Of a stretch of 55,238 bases of DNA, positions 43,005 to 53,373 are shown piece after piece (the first letter of the stretch is position 1; each line of letters starts with the position of its first letter). The translations under genes were made by a program, and so were the position numbers. The stretch is from Lysobacteraceae bacterium (GTDB taxonomy: Bacteria; Pseudomonadota; Gammaproteobacteria; Xanthomonadales; Xanthomonadaceae). Below the pieces are notes generated by a model. The model was not told the DNA's origin, searched no databases, and saw only the letters and a list, made by a program, of their open reading frames with translations. Where the stretch lies: NCBI GenBank assembly GCA_003241895.1, contig QBLY01000017.1, positions 2,049 through 57,286 on the forward strand, read 5' to 3'.

Positions 43005-43033
43005 AGTATGGGGCCGGGGCGGGGCGGCCACAA
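43005..43033 (-). promoter_or_regulatory. Candidate ssrA promoter
   Basis: On the minus strand TTGTGG (43033-43028), a 17-nt spacer, and CATACT (43010-43005) resemble sigma70 -35 and -10 boxes, about 37 nt upstream of the mature tmRNA 5' end. This leaves a short leader for RNase P removal. Confidence 0.5.
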
Positions 43034-43052
43034 GTCGCCCAGCGGGATCCGT

Positions 43053-43568
43053 TCAGGCGTCTCTATTGTGCTTTCGCATCACGCGCTGCTTGTCGCGCTG
43101 CCAGTCCTTGTCCTTGCTGGCCTGGCGCTTGTCGTGGTCCTGCTTGCCCTTGGCCAGAGCCAGCTCGAGCTTCACCTTGTTGCCTTTCCAGTACACGGCC
43201 GTGGGGATGAGGGTGTAGCCCTCGCGCTCGACGTAGCCCACCAGCTTGTCGATCTCGTGCCGGTGCATCAGCAGCTTGCGGGTGCGGCGGTCGTCGGCCA
43301 CTACGTGGGTGGACGCCTGGCTGAGCGGGGTGATCTGGGAGCCGAACAGGAAGATCTCGCCGCGCTTCACCAGCGCGTAAGCGTCGCCCATGTTCATGCG
43401 GCCGGCGCGGATGGACTTGAGCTCCCAGCCCTGCAGGGCGATGCCCGCCTCGTAGCGGTCCTCGAGGTGGAAATCATGGCGCGCGCTGCGGTTCAGGGCG
43501 ATCGTCTTCTGCGGCGATCCCTTGTCCTTGCCCGTTCCGGTATTCTTGGCTGCGTTGTTCTTGGACAT
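43053..43568 (-). CDS. smpB: SsrA-binding protein SmpB
   Basis: tmRNA partner in trans-translation; 171 residues from MSKNNAAKNTG with AAGGAAGGAAC directly upstream of the ATG. Conserved elements include ALNRSARHDFHLEDRYEAGI, LQGWELKSIRAGRMNMGDAY, EIFLFGSQITPLSQAS, RKLLMHRHEIDKL and a basic C-terminal tail (DKRQASKDKDWQRDKQRVMR) that enters the ribosomal mRNA path. It directly precedes ssrA on the same strand and is divergent from ratA. Confidence 0.97.
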   Translation of the reverse strand: MSKNNAAKNTGTGKDKGSPQKTIALNRSARHDFHLEDRYEAGIALQGWELKSIRAGRMNMGDAYALVKRGEIFLFGSQITPLSQASTHVVADDRRTRKLLMHRHEIDKLVGYVEREGYTLIPTAVYWKGNKVKLELALAKGKQDHDKRQASKDKDWQRDKQRVMRKHNRDA

Positions 43569-43637
43569 GTTCCTTCCTTGGCGGTCATTGTCGCCCATCG
43601 CGGGCCGGCTGGGGGAGGGCGCATTCACAGAGGCCCG

Positions 43638-44063
43638 ATGACGAGCATCCACCGCCACGCGCTGGTCAGGCATTCCGCCCTGCGCATGTACACCCTGGTC
43701 AATGACGTGGCCGGCTATCCGGCCCGTTTCGGCTGGTGCGACGATTCGGAAGTACTCGAGCAGTCCGACGCCCACATGCTGGCCCGGCTGGACCTGCGCA
43801 TCGCCGGCCTGCGCACCAGCTTCACCACCCGCAACGTGCTGGAAAAACCCACGCGCATCGAGCTGGCGCTGGTGCAAGGGCCTTTCCGCCAACTCACCGG
43901 CCGCTGGGACTTCCACACCCTGGCCGAGGACGCCTGCAAGGTCAGCCTGACCCTGGACTTCGACGTGGCCGGCAAGCTGATGGGCTCGGCCTTTGCCATC
44001 GGCTTCCAGGGCCTGGCCGACCGCATGGTGGACGATTTCTGCCGCGAGGCGGACAAGCCCTGA
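43638..44063 (+). CDS. ratA: RatA family START-like protein (COQ10 type)
   Basis: 141 residues of the polyketide-cyclase/COQ10 START fold (RHALVRHSALRMYTLVNDVA then GYPARFGWC, and a late GSAFAIGFQGLADRMVDDF). E. coli RatA was described as a ribosome-association toxin, while eukaryotic COQ10 homologues bind ubiquinone, so either role is possible. Followed 2 nt later by rnfH, the conserved pairing seen in many proteobacteria next to smpB. Confidence 0.9.
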   Translation: MTSIHRHALVRHSALRMYTLVNDVAGYPARFGWCDDSEVLEQSDAHMLARLDLRIAGLRTSFTTRNVLEKPTRIELALVQGPFRQLTGRWDFHTLAEDACKVSLTLDFDVAGKLMGSAFAIGFQGLADRMVDDFCREADKP

Positions 44064-44065
44064 CC

Positions 44066-44359
44066 ATGGCCGGGCGCGAACTGCGGGTGCAGGTGGTGTA
44101 CGCGCTGCCCCAGCGCAGCTGGACCGTCGAGATGGTGCTTGCGGAAGGCGCGCTGGTGGCCGATGCGCTGGCCCGGGCCGAGCTGGCGGCGGTGCTGCCG
44201 GAAGGCGCGGTGGATCCGGCGCGGCTGGCTGTATTCGGCCGCACGGCGACCCTGGAAACCCGGCTGCACGACGGCGACCGGGTGGAAATCCTGCGGCCCC
44301 TGCTGGCCGACCCGAAACAGGCGCGCCGGCAGCGCGCCCGGGAAGCGGCGAAGCGTTAG
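44066..44359 (+). CDS. rnfH: RnfH family ubiquitin-like protein
   Basis: 97 residues of beta-grasp fold: LRVQVVYALPQRSWTVEMVL, ARLAVFGRTATLETRLHDGD and RVEILRPLLADPKQARRQRA. Starts 2 nt after ratA. Its stop overlaps the convergent bamE stop by a few bases. The function of RnfH proteins is unclear; they are not proven parts of the Rnf complex. Confidence 0.92.
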   Translation: MAGRELRVQVVYALPQRSWTVEMVLAEGALVADALARAELAAVLPEGAVDPARLAVFGRTATLETRLHDGDRVEILRPLLADPKQARRQRAREAAKR

Positions 44360-44757
44360 CCGCCGCTGGGACGCGGCTGGCGCTGCTTCTTCTTGTCGCG
44401 GGCCAGGTTGCCAAACCGGCGCATTTCCTGCGACAGGGCTTTGTCGGCCTCGGGGAAGTACTCGCCGTCCCAGCGCGCCAGGCTGTCGCCTTCGAACCAC
44501 AGGGTGAGGTTCTTCACCTCGGTGTCGCCGGTGCGGCGACGTTCGGTGGCCACGTAGTCCCAGCGCGACTGGTGGAACGGATCGGCCACCGGCGGCGAGC
44601 CCAGCAGGCTGAAGACCTGCTGGCGGGTCAGGCCGGTCTTGAGCTGTTCTACGTTCTTGGATTCAAGCAGGTTGCCTTGGAAAACAGGCTGGCGGTAAAT
44701 GATTCCGCAGCCGGCCACCAGGACGGTAGCGAGGAGGAGCGTCAGGGCCTTGCGCAT
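44356..44757 (-). CDS. bamE: Outer-membrane assembly lipoprotein BamE
   Basis: Component of the BAM complex that inserts outer-membrane proteins. 133 residues with lipoprotein signal MRKALTLLLATVLVAGC (lipidated Cys17), then the SmpA/OmlA core: YRQPVFQGNLLESKNVEQLK, GLTRQQVFSLLGSPPVADPF and WDYVATERR. The ATG at 44757 is chosen over an upstream one because it starts the signal peptide. Divergent from fur, as is common in gammaproteobacteria. Confidence 0.95.
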   Translation of the reverse strand: MRKALTLLLATVLVAGCGIIYRQPVFQGNLLESKNVEQLKTGLTRQQVFSLLGSPPVADPFHQSRWDYVATERRRTGDTEVKNLTLWFEGDSLARWDGEYFPEADKALSQEMRRFGNLARDKKKQRQPRPSGG

Positions 44758-44859
44758 TGCGTGCTGATCCGGAACGAAGACCGGCCAATGATACACTACG
44801 GCCCGCAACCGCCAGCCGGCTGCAGTGCCCCGACAGAGCCACCTTATTCAGGAGACAGC

Positions 44860-45267
44860 ATGGAATCGCCGGACCTGCGCAAGGCGGGACTCAAGGTCAC
44901 CCACCCCCGGATCCGAATCCTCGACGTGCTGGAATCGTCCAGCCCCCGGCATCTGACGGCCGAGGATATCTACCGCCAGTTGCTGGACAACGGCGACGAC
45001 ATCGGCCTGGCCACGGTCTACCGCGTGCTCACCCAGTTCGAGTCGGCCGGCCTGGTGCTCAAGCACAACTTCGAGGGCGGCCAGGCGGTCTATGAACTCG
45101 ACCGCGGTCAGCACCACGACCACATGGTGGACATCGAGACGGGCAAGGTGATCGAGTTCACCAGCCCCGAGATCGAGCGCCTGCAGAACGAAATCGCCGC
45201 CAAGCACGGCTACGTGATCGAAGAGCACTCCCTCGTGCTCTACGTCCGGGCGAAAAAGAAGAAATAG
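44860..45267 (+). CDS. fur: Ferric uptake regulator
   Basis: Iron-responsive repressor, 135 residues, with GGAG before the ATG. Winged helix at about 10-80 (ATVYRVLTQFESAGLVLKHN) and the metal-binding, dimer region with HHDHMVDIETG and the Glu/His ligands further on. The C-terminal Cys pairs seen in some Fur proteins are absent, as is usual in xanthomonads and Pseudomonas. TACACT in the 102-nt gap to bamE is a possible -10 box. Convergent with recN, only 5 nt between stops. Confidence 0.96.
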   Translation: MESPDLRKAGLKVTHPRIRILDVLESSSPRHLTAEDIYRQLLDNGDDIGLATVYRVLTQFESAGLVLKHNFEGGQAVYELDRGQHHDHMVDIETGKVIEFTSPEIERLQNEIAAKHGYVIEEHSLVLYVRAKKKK

Positions 45268-45272
45268 CTTGC

Positions 45273-46946
45273 CTACGAGGCTTGGGCGCGGCTCAGCATC
45301 TGGCGGGCGTTGGCGCGCACTTCCTTGGTGATTTCGACGCCGCCCAGCATGCGGGCCAGTTCCTCGATGCGGGCCTTGTCGTCCAGCGGCAGCACGGCGC
45401 TGTGGGTGCTGTCGCCGGCCACGGCCTTGCTGACCTGGAAATGATGGTGGCCCTGCGCGGCCACCTGGGGCAGGTGGGTGACGCACAGCACCTGGCGCTC
45501 GGCGCCCAGGGCGCGCAGCTTCTGGCCCACCACTTCGGCCACGGCGCCGCCGATGCCGGTGTCCACTTCGTCGAACACCATGGTGGGTACGGCGTCCAGG
45601 CCCAGTGCGGCCACTTCGATGGCCAGGCTGATGCGGGCCAGTTCGCCGCCCGAGGCCACCTTGCGCAGCGCCCGCGGCGGCTGGCCGGGGTTGGCCGACA
45701 CCAGGAACTCGCAGCGCTCGGCGCCTTGCGCCGCAGGGCGCGCCGAGTCCATCGGGTCCAGCTGCACGCTGAAGATGCCGCCGCCCATGCCCAGCTCGGC
45801 CATCAGGCTGGCCACGGCCTGGCCCAGCGCGGTGGCGGCGGCCGTGCGGGCGCGGCTGAGGTTGGCGGCGGCCTGGCGCCACAGCGTGTCGGCTTCGGCC
45901 AGTTCGCGGGCCAGGCGTTCGGAGCGGTCGGTGGCGCCGCTGAGGGTTTCCAGTTCGGCCTGCTGTTCGTCCAGGCGCGCGGCCAGGCCTTCCAGCGGCA
46001 CGCGGTGCTTGCGGGCCAGTTCGTGCAGGCGCGTCAGGCGGTCGTCGAGCTGCTGCAGCCGGTCGGGGTCGAGGTCGAAGTCGTCGCGGATGCGTTCGAG
46101 GCCGGTGCCGGCCTCGGCCAGCTGGATGTCAGCCGATTCGAGCAACGCCACCACCTCGGCCAAACGCGGTTCGTCGGCGCTCAGGCGCGCCAGTTCGGCG
46201 CTTACCTGGTGCAGGGCGCGGCCCAGCGACAGGCCTTCGTCGCCGGCCAGGCGGGCCAGGGCGGATTCGCAACCTTGCAGCAGGCCGGCGGCATTGGCTT
46301 GGCGGCGGTGCGCCGACAGCAGGTCGTCGATGGCGCTGGCCTGCAGGTCTTCGCGGCTGAGTTCGTCGACCTGGTGCTGCAGCCAGGACACGCGCTCGCC
46401 GACGTCGCCGGCGCGGGCGATGTCCGCCAGTTCGCGGTCGATCGCGGCCCAGCGCTGGGCGAGGTCGCGGACGCGGTCCAGCAGCGGGTCGTGGCGGCCG
46501 AAGGCGTCCAGCAGGGCCAACTGCTGGCCGCGGTCCAGCAGGGCCTGGTGTTCGTGCTGGCCGTGGATTTCCACCAGGCGGCCGCCCAGTTCGGACAACT
46601 GGCCCAGGGTGGCGGGCCGGCCGTTGATCCAGGCTCGCGAACCGCCGTCGGCGCGGATGACGCGGCGCAGCTGGCAGCCATCCTCGTCGTCTAGTTCGTT
46701 CTCACGCAGCCAGGCCAGGGCGGCCGGGGCGTCGTGCAGGCGGAATTCCGCCGCCAGTTCCGCGCGGTCGGCTCCGTGGCGGACGATGCCGGCGTCGGCG
46801 CGCGCGCCGGTCAGCCACATCAGGGCGTCCACCAGCAGCGACTTTCCGGCGCCGGTTTCGCCGGAAACCACGGTCATGCCCGGTCCGAACGCAAGTTCGG
46901 CGGCACTGACGACGGCAAAATCCTTGAGGGTGAGGTGGGTAATCAT
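45273..46946 (-). CDS. recN: DNA repair protein RecN
   Basis: SMC-like ATPase for double-strand-break repair, 557 residues from MITHLTLKDFAVVSAAELAF. Walker A GETGAGKSLL, a long central coiled-coil region, signature VASGGELARISLAIEV, Walker B MVFDEVDTGIGG and H-loop LCVTHLPQVAAQGHHH are intact. A longer frame upstream of the ATG is not needed. I see no clear LexA box in the 130 nt upstream, shared with hrcA. Confidence 0.96.
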   Translation of the reverse strand: MITHLTLKDFAVVSAAELAFGPGMTVVSGETGAGKSLLVDALMWLTGARADAGIVRHGADRAELAAEFRLHDAPAALAWLRENELDDEDGCQLRRVIRADGGSRAWINGRPATLGQLSELGGRLVEIHGQHEHQALLDRGQQLALLDAFGRHDPLLDRVRDLAQRWAAIDRELADIARAGDVGERVSWLQHQVDELSREDLQASAIDDLLSAHRRQANAAGLLQGCESALARLAGDEGLSLGRALHQVSAELARLSADEPRLAEVVALLESADIQLAEAGTGLERIRDDFDLDPDRLQQLDDRLTRLHELARKHRVPLEGLAARLDEQQAELETLSGATDRSERLARELAEADTLWRQAAANLSRARTAAATALGQAVASLMAELGMGGGIFSVQLDPMDSARPAAQGAERCEFLVSANPGQPPRALRKVASGGELARISLAIEVAALGLDAVPTMVFDEVDTGIGGAVAEVVGQKLRALGAERQVLCVTHLPQVAAQGHHHFQVSKAVAGDSTHSAVLPLDDKARIEELARMLGGVEITKEVRANARQMLSRAQAS

Positions 46947-47076
46947 GGGCCGGGCGATTTTGCCTGAATCACCCATGGTTTAGGTGTGCCTGCCGCGATG
47001 GCAGCCGAGACCCCCGTCCGGGGCGGTAGGAAAACCACGCCTTGCGCCTACCGGCCGCCGGCCTTATCTATGGAGG

Positions 47077-48126
47077 ATGGAACTGAGCCTCGACCCCCGT
47101 GCCCGCCGCCTGCTGCGCACCCTGATTTCCCAGCACATCCGCGACGGCGAGCCGGTGGGCTCGCGCACGCTGGCGCGCAGCTCGGGCCTGGACGTCAGCC
47201 CGGCCACCATCCGCAACATCATGGCCGACCTCGAGGAGATCGGCCTGGTGGCCGCCCCGCACGCCTCGGCCGGCCGCATTCCCACGGCGCAGGGCTACCG
47301 CGTCTTCGTCGACAGCCTGCTGCAGATCAAGCCGGTGCAGGAAGCCGAGGTGTCGCGCATGCGCGCCAACCTGGCGGCCGGCGCCGGCACCCAGGCCCTG
47401 CTGTCGAACACCAGCGAGCTGCTTTCGGCGATGAGCCAGTTCGTGGGCGTGGTCACCGTGCCCCAGCGCGGCCAGTTCGCCTTCCGCCACATCGACTTCG
47501 TCCCGCTGGACGCGCAGCGCGTGCTGGTGATCCTGGTTTTCACCGACAACGAAGTGCAGAACCGCATCATTACGCCGCGCCGGGCCTACACGCCGTCCGA
47601 GCTCGAACAGACCGCCAACTTCCTCAACAGCCACTTCGCCGGCCGCCCGCTTCAGGAAATACGCGCCGCGCTGCTGCGCGACCTGCGCGATACCCGCAGC
47701 GAGATGGAGCAGCTGCTTTCCGCGGCGGTGGACCTGTCCGAACAGGCGCTGGGCGACGGCACGGCCCCCAACGACGACATGCTGCTGGCGGGGCAGACCC
47801 GCCTGATGGGCGTGCAGGAGCTGTCCGACCTGGACCGCCTGCGCGACCTGTTCGAAGCCTTTTCCCGCAAGCGCGAGATCCTGCAGCTGCTCGAGCGCAC
47901 CATCCACGCCCAGGGCGTGCGGGTGTTCATCGGCGAAGAAACCGGCCTGGCGCCGCTGGACGGCTGCACCGTGGTCACCGCCCCGTACGGGGCCAACGGC
48001 CGGGTGCTGGGCGTGCTGGGCGTCATCGGCCCGACCCGCATGGCTTACGATCGCGTCATCCCCATGGTGCAGGCCACTGCCGACCTGCTCGGGGCCGCCT
48101 TGAATCCCGAGGCGCCGGCCCCATAA
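47077..48126 (+). CDS. hrcA: Heat-inducible transcription repressor HrcA
   Basis: 349 residues: N-terminal winged helix ([55 protein letters not shown]) and a C-terminal GAF-like dimer and sensor region ([40 protein letters not shown]). HrcA normally binds the CIRCE inverted repeat and needs GroEL. I see no CIRCE element upstream of hrcA, grpE or dnaK, so its target is probably groESL elsewhere. The start overlaps its GGAGG only closely (GGAGGATG), so translation may be weak. First gene of the hrcA-grpE-dnaK-dnaJ cluster. Confidence 0.95.
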   Translation: MELSLDPRARRLLRTLISQHIRDGEPVGSRTLARSSGLDVSPATIRNIMADLEEIGLVAAPHASAGRIPTAQGYRVFVDSLLQIKPVQEAEVSRMRANLAAGAGTQALLSNTSELLSAMSQFVGVVTVPQRGQFAFRHIDFVPLDAQRVLVILVFTDNEVQNRIITPRRAYTPSELEQTANFLNSHFAGRPLQEIRAALLRDLRDTRSEMEQLLSAAVDLSEQALGDGTAPNDDMLLAGQTRLMGVQELSDLDRLRDLFEAFSRKREILQLLERTIHAQGVRVFIGEETGLAPLDGCTVVTAPYGANGRVLGVLGVIGPTRMAYDRVIPMVQATADLLGAALNPEAPAP

Positions 48127-48175
48127 CGCTGGCTCAGCCCGCGGGGAGCGCCGGGGGCGGCCACACTGGAATCCC

Positions 48176-48679
48176 ATGACCAACCAAGAAAGCACCCCGG
48201 ACGCACCGACGCCTGAAGGCGACTACGGCCTGGACGGCGAACTCGAACAGCTTCGTACCGCCATGGCCAGCCTGCGCGAAGAAGCCCTGCGCGAGCGCGC
48301 CGAGCTCGACAACCAGCGCAAGCGCCTGGCGCGGGACGTGGACCAGGCCCGACGCTTCGCCAACGAGAAGCTGCTCTCGCAGCTGCTGCCGGTGCTCGAC
48401 AGCCTGGACGCCGGCCTGCTGGCCGCCAGCGCCGAGACCGGCCCGCTCAAGGACGGCCTGAACATGACCCTGCGCCAGTTGCTCAAGGTGGGCGCCGACA
48501 ACGGCATGACCCAGCTCGACCCGATCGGCGTGGCCTTCGACCCCGAGTGGCACCAGGCTATCAGCCAGGTGCCGGCCGCCGGCACCGAGCCCGGCACGGT
48601 GGTGCAGGTGTTCCAGAAGGGCTATTCGCTGAACGATCGCCTGCTGCGCCCCGCCCTTGTGGTGGTGGCAGCCGGTTAG
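48176..48679 (+). CDS. grpE: Nucleotide exchange factor GrpE
   Basis: Releases ADP from DnaK. 167 residues: acidic unstructured N-terminus, long helix with [20 protein letters not shown], then [20 protein letters not shown] and the C-terminal beta domain [20 protein letters not shown] and [20 protein letters not shown]. It lies 49 nt after hrcA. Confidence 0.96.
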   Translation: MTNQESTPDAPTPEGDYGLDGELEQLRTAMASLREEALRERAELDNQRKRLARDVDQARRFANEKLLSQLLPVLDSLDAGLLAASAETGPLKDGLNMTLRQLLKVGADNGMTQLDPIGVAFDPEWHQAISQVPAAGTEPGTVVQVFQKGYSLNDRLLRPALVVVAAG

Positions 48680-48692
48680 CGCGTGACGGGGG

Positions 48693-48720
48693 CTTGAAGA
48701 CGCCGGCCCCAGCCCCACTT
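48693..48720 (+). promoter_or_regulatory. Sigma32-type heat-shock promoter for dnaK
   Basis: CTTGAAG (48693-48699), a 13-nt spacer and CCCCACTT (48713-48720) closely match the sigma32 consensus boxes CTTGAAA and CCCCATNT. It lies between grpE and dnaK, 56 nt before the dnaK ATG, so dnaK has heat-inducible transcription of its own in addition to read-through from hrcA-grpE. Confidence 0.75.
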
Positions 48721-48775
48721 TAATTACCATCCGCGGCCCACGCCGCACGACACAGCATTCAGACGGAGAACTTTC

Positions 48776-50695
<1,920 letters not shown>

Positions 50696-50733
50696 GCCGG
50701 TCCGGCCCGCGCGCCTGGGCGCGCGGGTGGGCT

Positions 50734-50778
50734 GCCCGCGTCGTGCCGGTATACCCGGTGGCGCGGGCATTTTGTTTT
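50734..50778 (+). terminator. Terminator-like hairpin between dnaK and dnaJ
   Basis: GCCCGCG (50734-50740) pairs with CGCGGGC (50762-50768), with an inner CCGG-type stem, followed by ATTTTGTTTT. A second GC hairpin without T-tract lies just upstream (about 50705-50726). Partial termination here would keep DnaJ below DnaK. Confidence 0.6.
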
Positions 50779-50800
50779 CAGGGGACGATCGGGATTCGCA

Positions 50801-51928
50801 ATGAGCAAGCGTGACTACTACGAAGTGCTGGCCGTGTCGCGCACCGCGACCGAAGACGAGCTGAAAAAAGCCTACCGTCGCGCTGCCCAGAAGCACCACC
50901 CGGACCGCAACCCGGACGACAAGGCCGCCGAGGCGAACTTCAAGGAGGCCAAGGAGGCCTACGAAGTGTTGTCCGACGGCGGCAAGCGCCGCATGTACGA
51001 CCAGCACGGCCACAAGGCTTTCGAACACGGCATGGGCGGCGGCAACAGCAACGCCGGCGCCGGCTTCGGCGACGTCAACGACATCTTCGGCGACATTTTC
51101 GGCGACATTTTCGGGGGTGGCCGCCAGCGCGCTCCGCGCCGCGGCGCCGACCTGCGCTTCGTGATCGAGCTCGACCTGGAAGAGGCCGTGTTCGGCGTGG
51201 ACAAGCGCATCGAAGTGCCCAGCCTGGTGGCCTGCAAGCCCTGCGACGGCACCGGCGCCGAGGACCGCAAGGTCGAGACCTGCAAGACCTGCCAGGGCCA
51301 CGGCCAGGTGCGCATGCAGCGCGGCATCTTCGCCGTGCAGCAGAACTGCCCCACCTGCGGCGGCCGCGGCAAGTCCATCCCCAACCCCTGCAAGACCTGC
51401 CACGGCAACGGCCGCGTTCAGGAAGACAAGGTGCTGCAGGTGAAGATCCCCGCGGGCGTGGACAACGGCGACCGCATCCGCCTGTCGGGCGAAGGCGAGG
51501 CGGGCCCGCCGGGCGCGCCGGCCGGCGACCTGTACGTGGAAGTGAACGTGAACGACCACCCGATCTTCCAGCGTGACGGCAACGACCTTTACTGCGAAGT
51601 GCCCGTCCGGTTCTCGCAGGCGGCGCTGGGCGCCGACATCGTGGTGCCCACGCTCGACGGCGAGGCCCTGATCAAGGTGCCGCTGGAAACCCAGACCGGC
51701 AAGCAGTTCCGCCTGCGCGGCAAGGGCGTGAAGTCGGTGCGCAGCCACGGCCACGGCGACCTGCTGTGCCGGGTGGTGGTGGAAACCCCGGTGAACCTCA
51801 CCAGCCGCCAGCGCGAACTGCTCAAGGACTTCGAGCAGACCTTCGAGGGCGAGGGCGCAAGGCACTCGCCGCGTTCAAGCGGCTTCCTGGACGGGGTGAA
51901 GGCGTTCTGGGACCGCATGACGTCCTGA
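50801..51928 (+). CDS. dnaJ: Chaperone DnaJ (Hsp40)
   Basis: DnaK co-chaperone, 375 residues. J domain with the HPD motif ([20 protein letters not shown]), Gly/Phe-rich linker ([20 protein letters not shown]), and the zinc-finger region with four CxxCxGxG units ([40 protein letters not shown]), then the C-terminal substrate domain. A strong terminator follows 24 nt after the stop. Confidence 0.98.
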   Translation: MSKRDYYEVLAVSRTATEDELKKAYRRAAQKHHPDRNPDDKAAEANFKEAKEAYEVLSDGGKRRMYDQHGHKAFEHGMGGGNSNAGAGFGDVNDIFGDIFGDIFGGGRQRAPRRGADLRFVIELDLEEAVFGVDKRIEVPSLVACKPCDGTGAEDRKVETCKTCQGHGQVRMQRGIFAVQQNCPTCGGRGKSIPNPCKTCHGNGRVQEDKVLQVKIPAGVDNGDRIRLSGEGEAGPPGAPAGDLYVEVNVNDHPIFQRDGNDLYCEVPVRFSQAALGADIVVPTLDGEALIKVPLETQTGKQFRLRGKGVKSVRSHGHGDLLCRVVVETPVNLTSRQRELLKDFEQTFEGEGARHSPRSSGFLDGVKAFWDRMTS

Positions 51929-51951
51929 TCCCGGGGCGGATGCAGAAGCAA

Positions 51952-51980
51952 AAAAAAGCCCGGCCGAAGCCGGGCTTTTT
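51952..51980. terminator. Bidirectional terminator between dnaJ and the M48 protease gene
   Basis: AAAAAAGCCCGGC - CGAA - GCCGGGCTTTTT: 8-bp GC stem flanked by an A run and a T run, so it can end transcripts of both convergent operons. Confidence 0.9.
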
Positions 51981-51994
51981 CATTGGCGGAGAAG

Positions 51995-52837
51995 TTACTT
52001 CTTCGGCCGGTACAGTCGCCCCGGCGCTGTCTGGGCGGCGTAAGGATCGAGCTTCTCGCCCACCACGGCCCCGAGGCGTTCGATGCGGCTTGACGGCGTG
52101 GGGTGGGTGGAGAACAGCAGCGCCACCGATTTGTCCGAAGGGTTGGCGGAGTCGAGCGTCTGCAGCACGCCGGCCAGCGCGAACGGGTTGTAGCCCGCGC
52201 GCGCCGCCAGCACCATGCCGCGCTGGTCGGCGTCGTACTCGTCGTTCTTGTCCAGGCCGCGGGCGTACATTTCAGTGCCGGCGCGGAAGGCCTTGTCGCC
52301 GAAGCGGCGGACCAGTTCGTTGTCGCTGCGGCCGGCCACTTCGCCGGCGATCTCGGTGGCGAAGTCGCGGCCCATCGCGACCTGGATGGCCTTCACATGG
52401 TGCTTCTGCACCACGTGCGAGATCTCGTGGCCCAGCACGCTGGCCAGCTCGGCCTCGTCGCGCAGGCGATCGTACAGGCCGGCCGTGACCAGGATGGTGC
52501 CGCCGGGCAGGGCAAAGGCGTTCACATCGGAGCTGTCGATCACGCCGAAGCGCCAGGGCAGGCTGGGGCGCTCGCTTTGCATGGCCACCCACAGGCCCAC
52601 GCGGTTCACGTAGCGCTGCAGCTCCGCGTCGGGCACCAGCGGCGCGGCGCCCAGCACGTTGGCGGCGATGCCGCGGCCCAGCTCCACTTCGTCCTGTTCA
52701 GTGATGGGCTGGCTGGCCTTGGCAGCGCGCTGGCCCAGGTTGAGCAGGTCCTCGGCGTTGCCCAGGCGGCCGAAGGCGCCGGCCGGGGCGGACAGGGCCA
52801 GGGCGAGCATGGCGACGAGACAGCGGGACGGGCTCAT
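51995..52837 (-). CDS. Exported M48-family metalloprotease
   Basis: 280 residues with a signal peptide (CLVAMLALALSAPAGAFG). Zinc site HEISH at 137-141 (LGHEISHVVQKHH) and third ligand Glu200 in NDEYDADQRGM. The domain is similar to the periplasmic protease BepA/LoiP group but lacks TPR repeats. Its start overlaps the stop of the SH3-domain gene by 4 nt. A role in envelope quality control is inferred from the family. Confidence 0.92.
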   Translation of the reverse strand: MSPSRCLVAMLALALSAPAGAFGRLGNAEDLLNLGQRAAKASQPITEQDEVELGRGIAANVLGAAPLVPDAELQRYVNRVGLWVAMQSERPSLPWRFGVIDSSDVNAFALPGGTILVTAGLYDRLRDEAELASVLGHEISHVVQKHHVKAIQVAMGRDFATEIAGEVAGRSDNELVRRFGDKAFRAGTEMYARGLDKNDEYDADQRGMVLAARAGYNPFALAGVLQTLDSANPSDKSVALLFSTHPTPSSRIERLGAVVGEKLDPYAAQTAPGRLYRPKK

Positions 52838-53373
52838 CGGTTTCTCCTTCGGCTGCCGCGTTCTTCGGCGAGGTAGTTCACGCGCTGTGCCGACAGCGGC
52901 GCCTGCGCGGCGAATGACGAGGCGTCCCCGGTGCTGACCGCGAAGCCGTCGAGAAGCGCCACCTGGCGGGAGTCGGGCGATGCGCCGATCAGCTGTTCAG
53001 CCGACAGGCCCTTGACGCCCGTACTGACCGATCGACCGCTGGATCCGGTGGCGAACACCGAAGCCAACTGCAGGCCGGCGGCGGTGGCCGCCGCGGCCGA
53101 GGCGGTGCGCAGGTTGAGGATGCGAGCCCAGCCCTCGGCGCCGGCGGACGTCTTGACGCCGGCCCAGGCGCCCTGGCGGGCGGTGATCTCGACGGTTTCG
53201 CGGGCCTTGAGTTGCGCCACTTCGCTGGCGGAGCCCAGCGGTTCGCTGCGCAGCGGCGTGTCCTTGAGGACGGCGCCGGATTCGGCCAGGACAGCGCCGC
53301 CGGCAAGGGTTGCCGCCATCGCCAGGGCAAGTGCCCGGCGTCGGGGCAGACCGGGAAGTCTGGATTGGGTCAT
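52834..53373 (-). CDS. Exported SH3-like domain protein
   Basis: 179 residues. Signal peptide RRRALALAMAATLAGGAVLA, then a bacterial SH3 domain at about 30-90 (DTPLRSEPLGSASEVAQLKA, GAWAGVKTSAGAEGWARIL) and an Ala/Ser-rich tail with no known fold. The tail has a conserved-looking VKGLSAEQLIGASPDSRQVA. It overlaps both neighbours by 4 nt, so the three proteins are made together and probably act in one envelope process. Confidence 0.82.
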   Translation of the reverse strand: MTQSRLPGLPRRRALALAMAATLAGGAVLAESGAVLKDTPLRSEPLGSASEVAQLKARETVEITARQGAWAGVKTSAGAEGWARILNLRTASAAAATAAGLQLASVFATGSSGRSVSTGVKGLSAEQLIGASPDSRQVALLDGFAVSTGDASSFAAQAPLSAQRVNYLAEERGSRRRNR

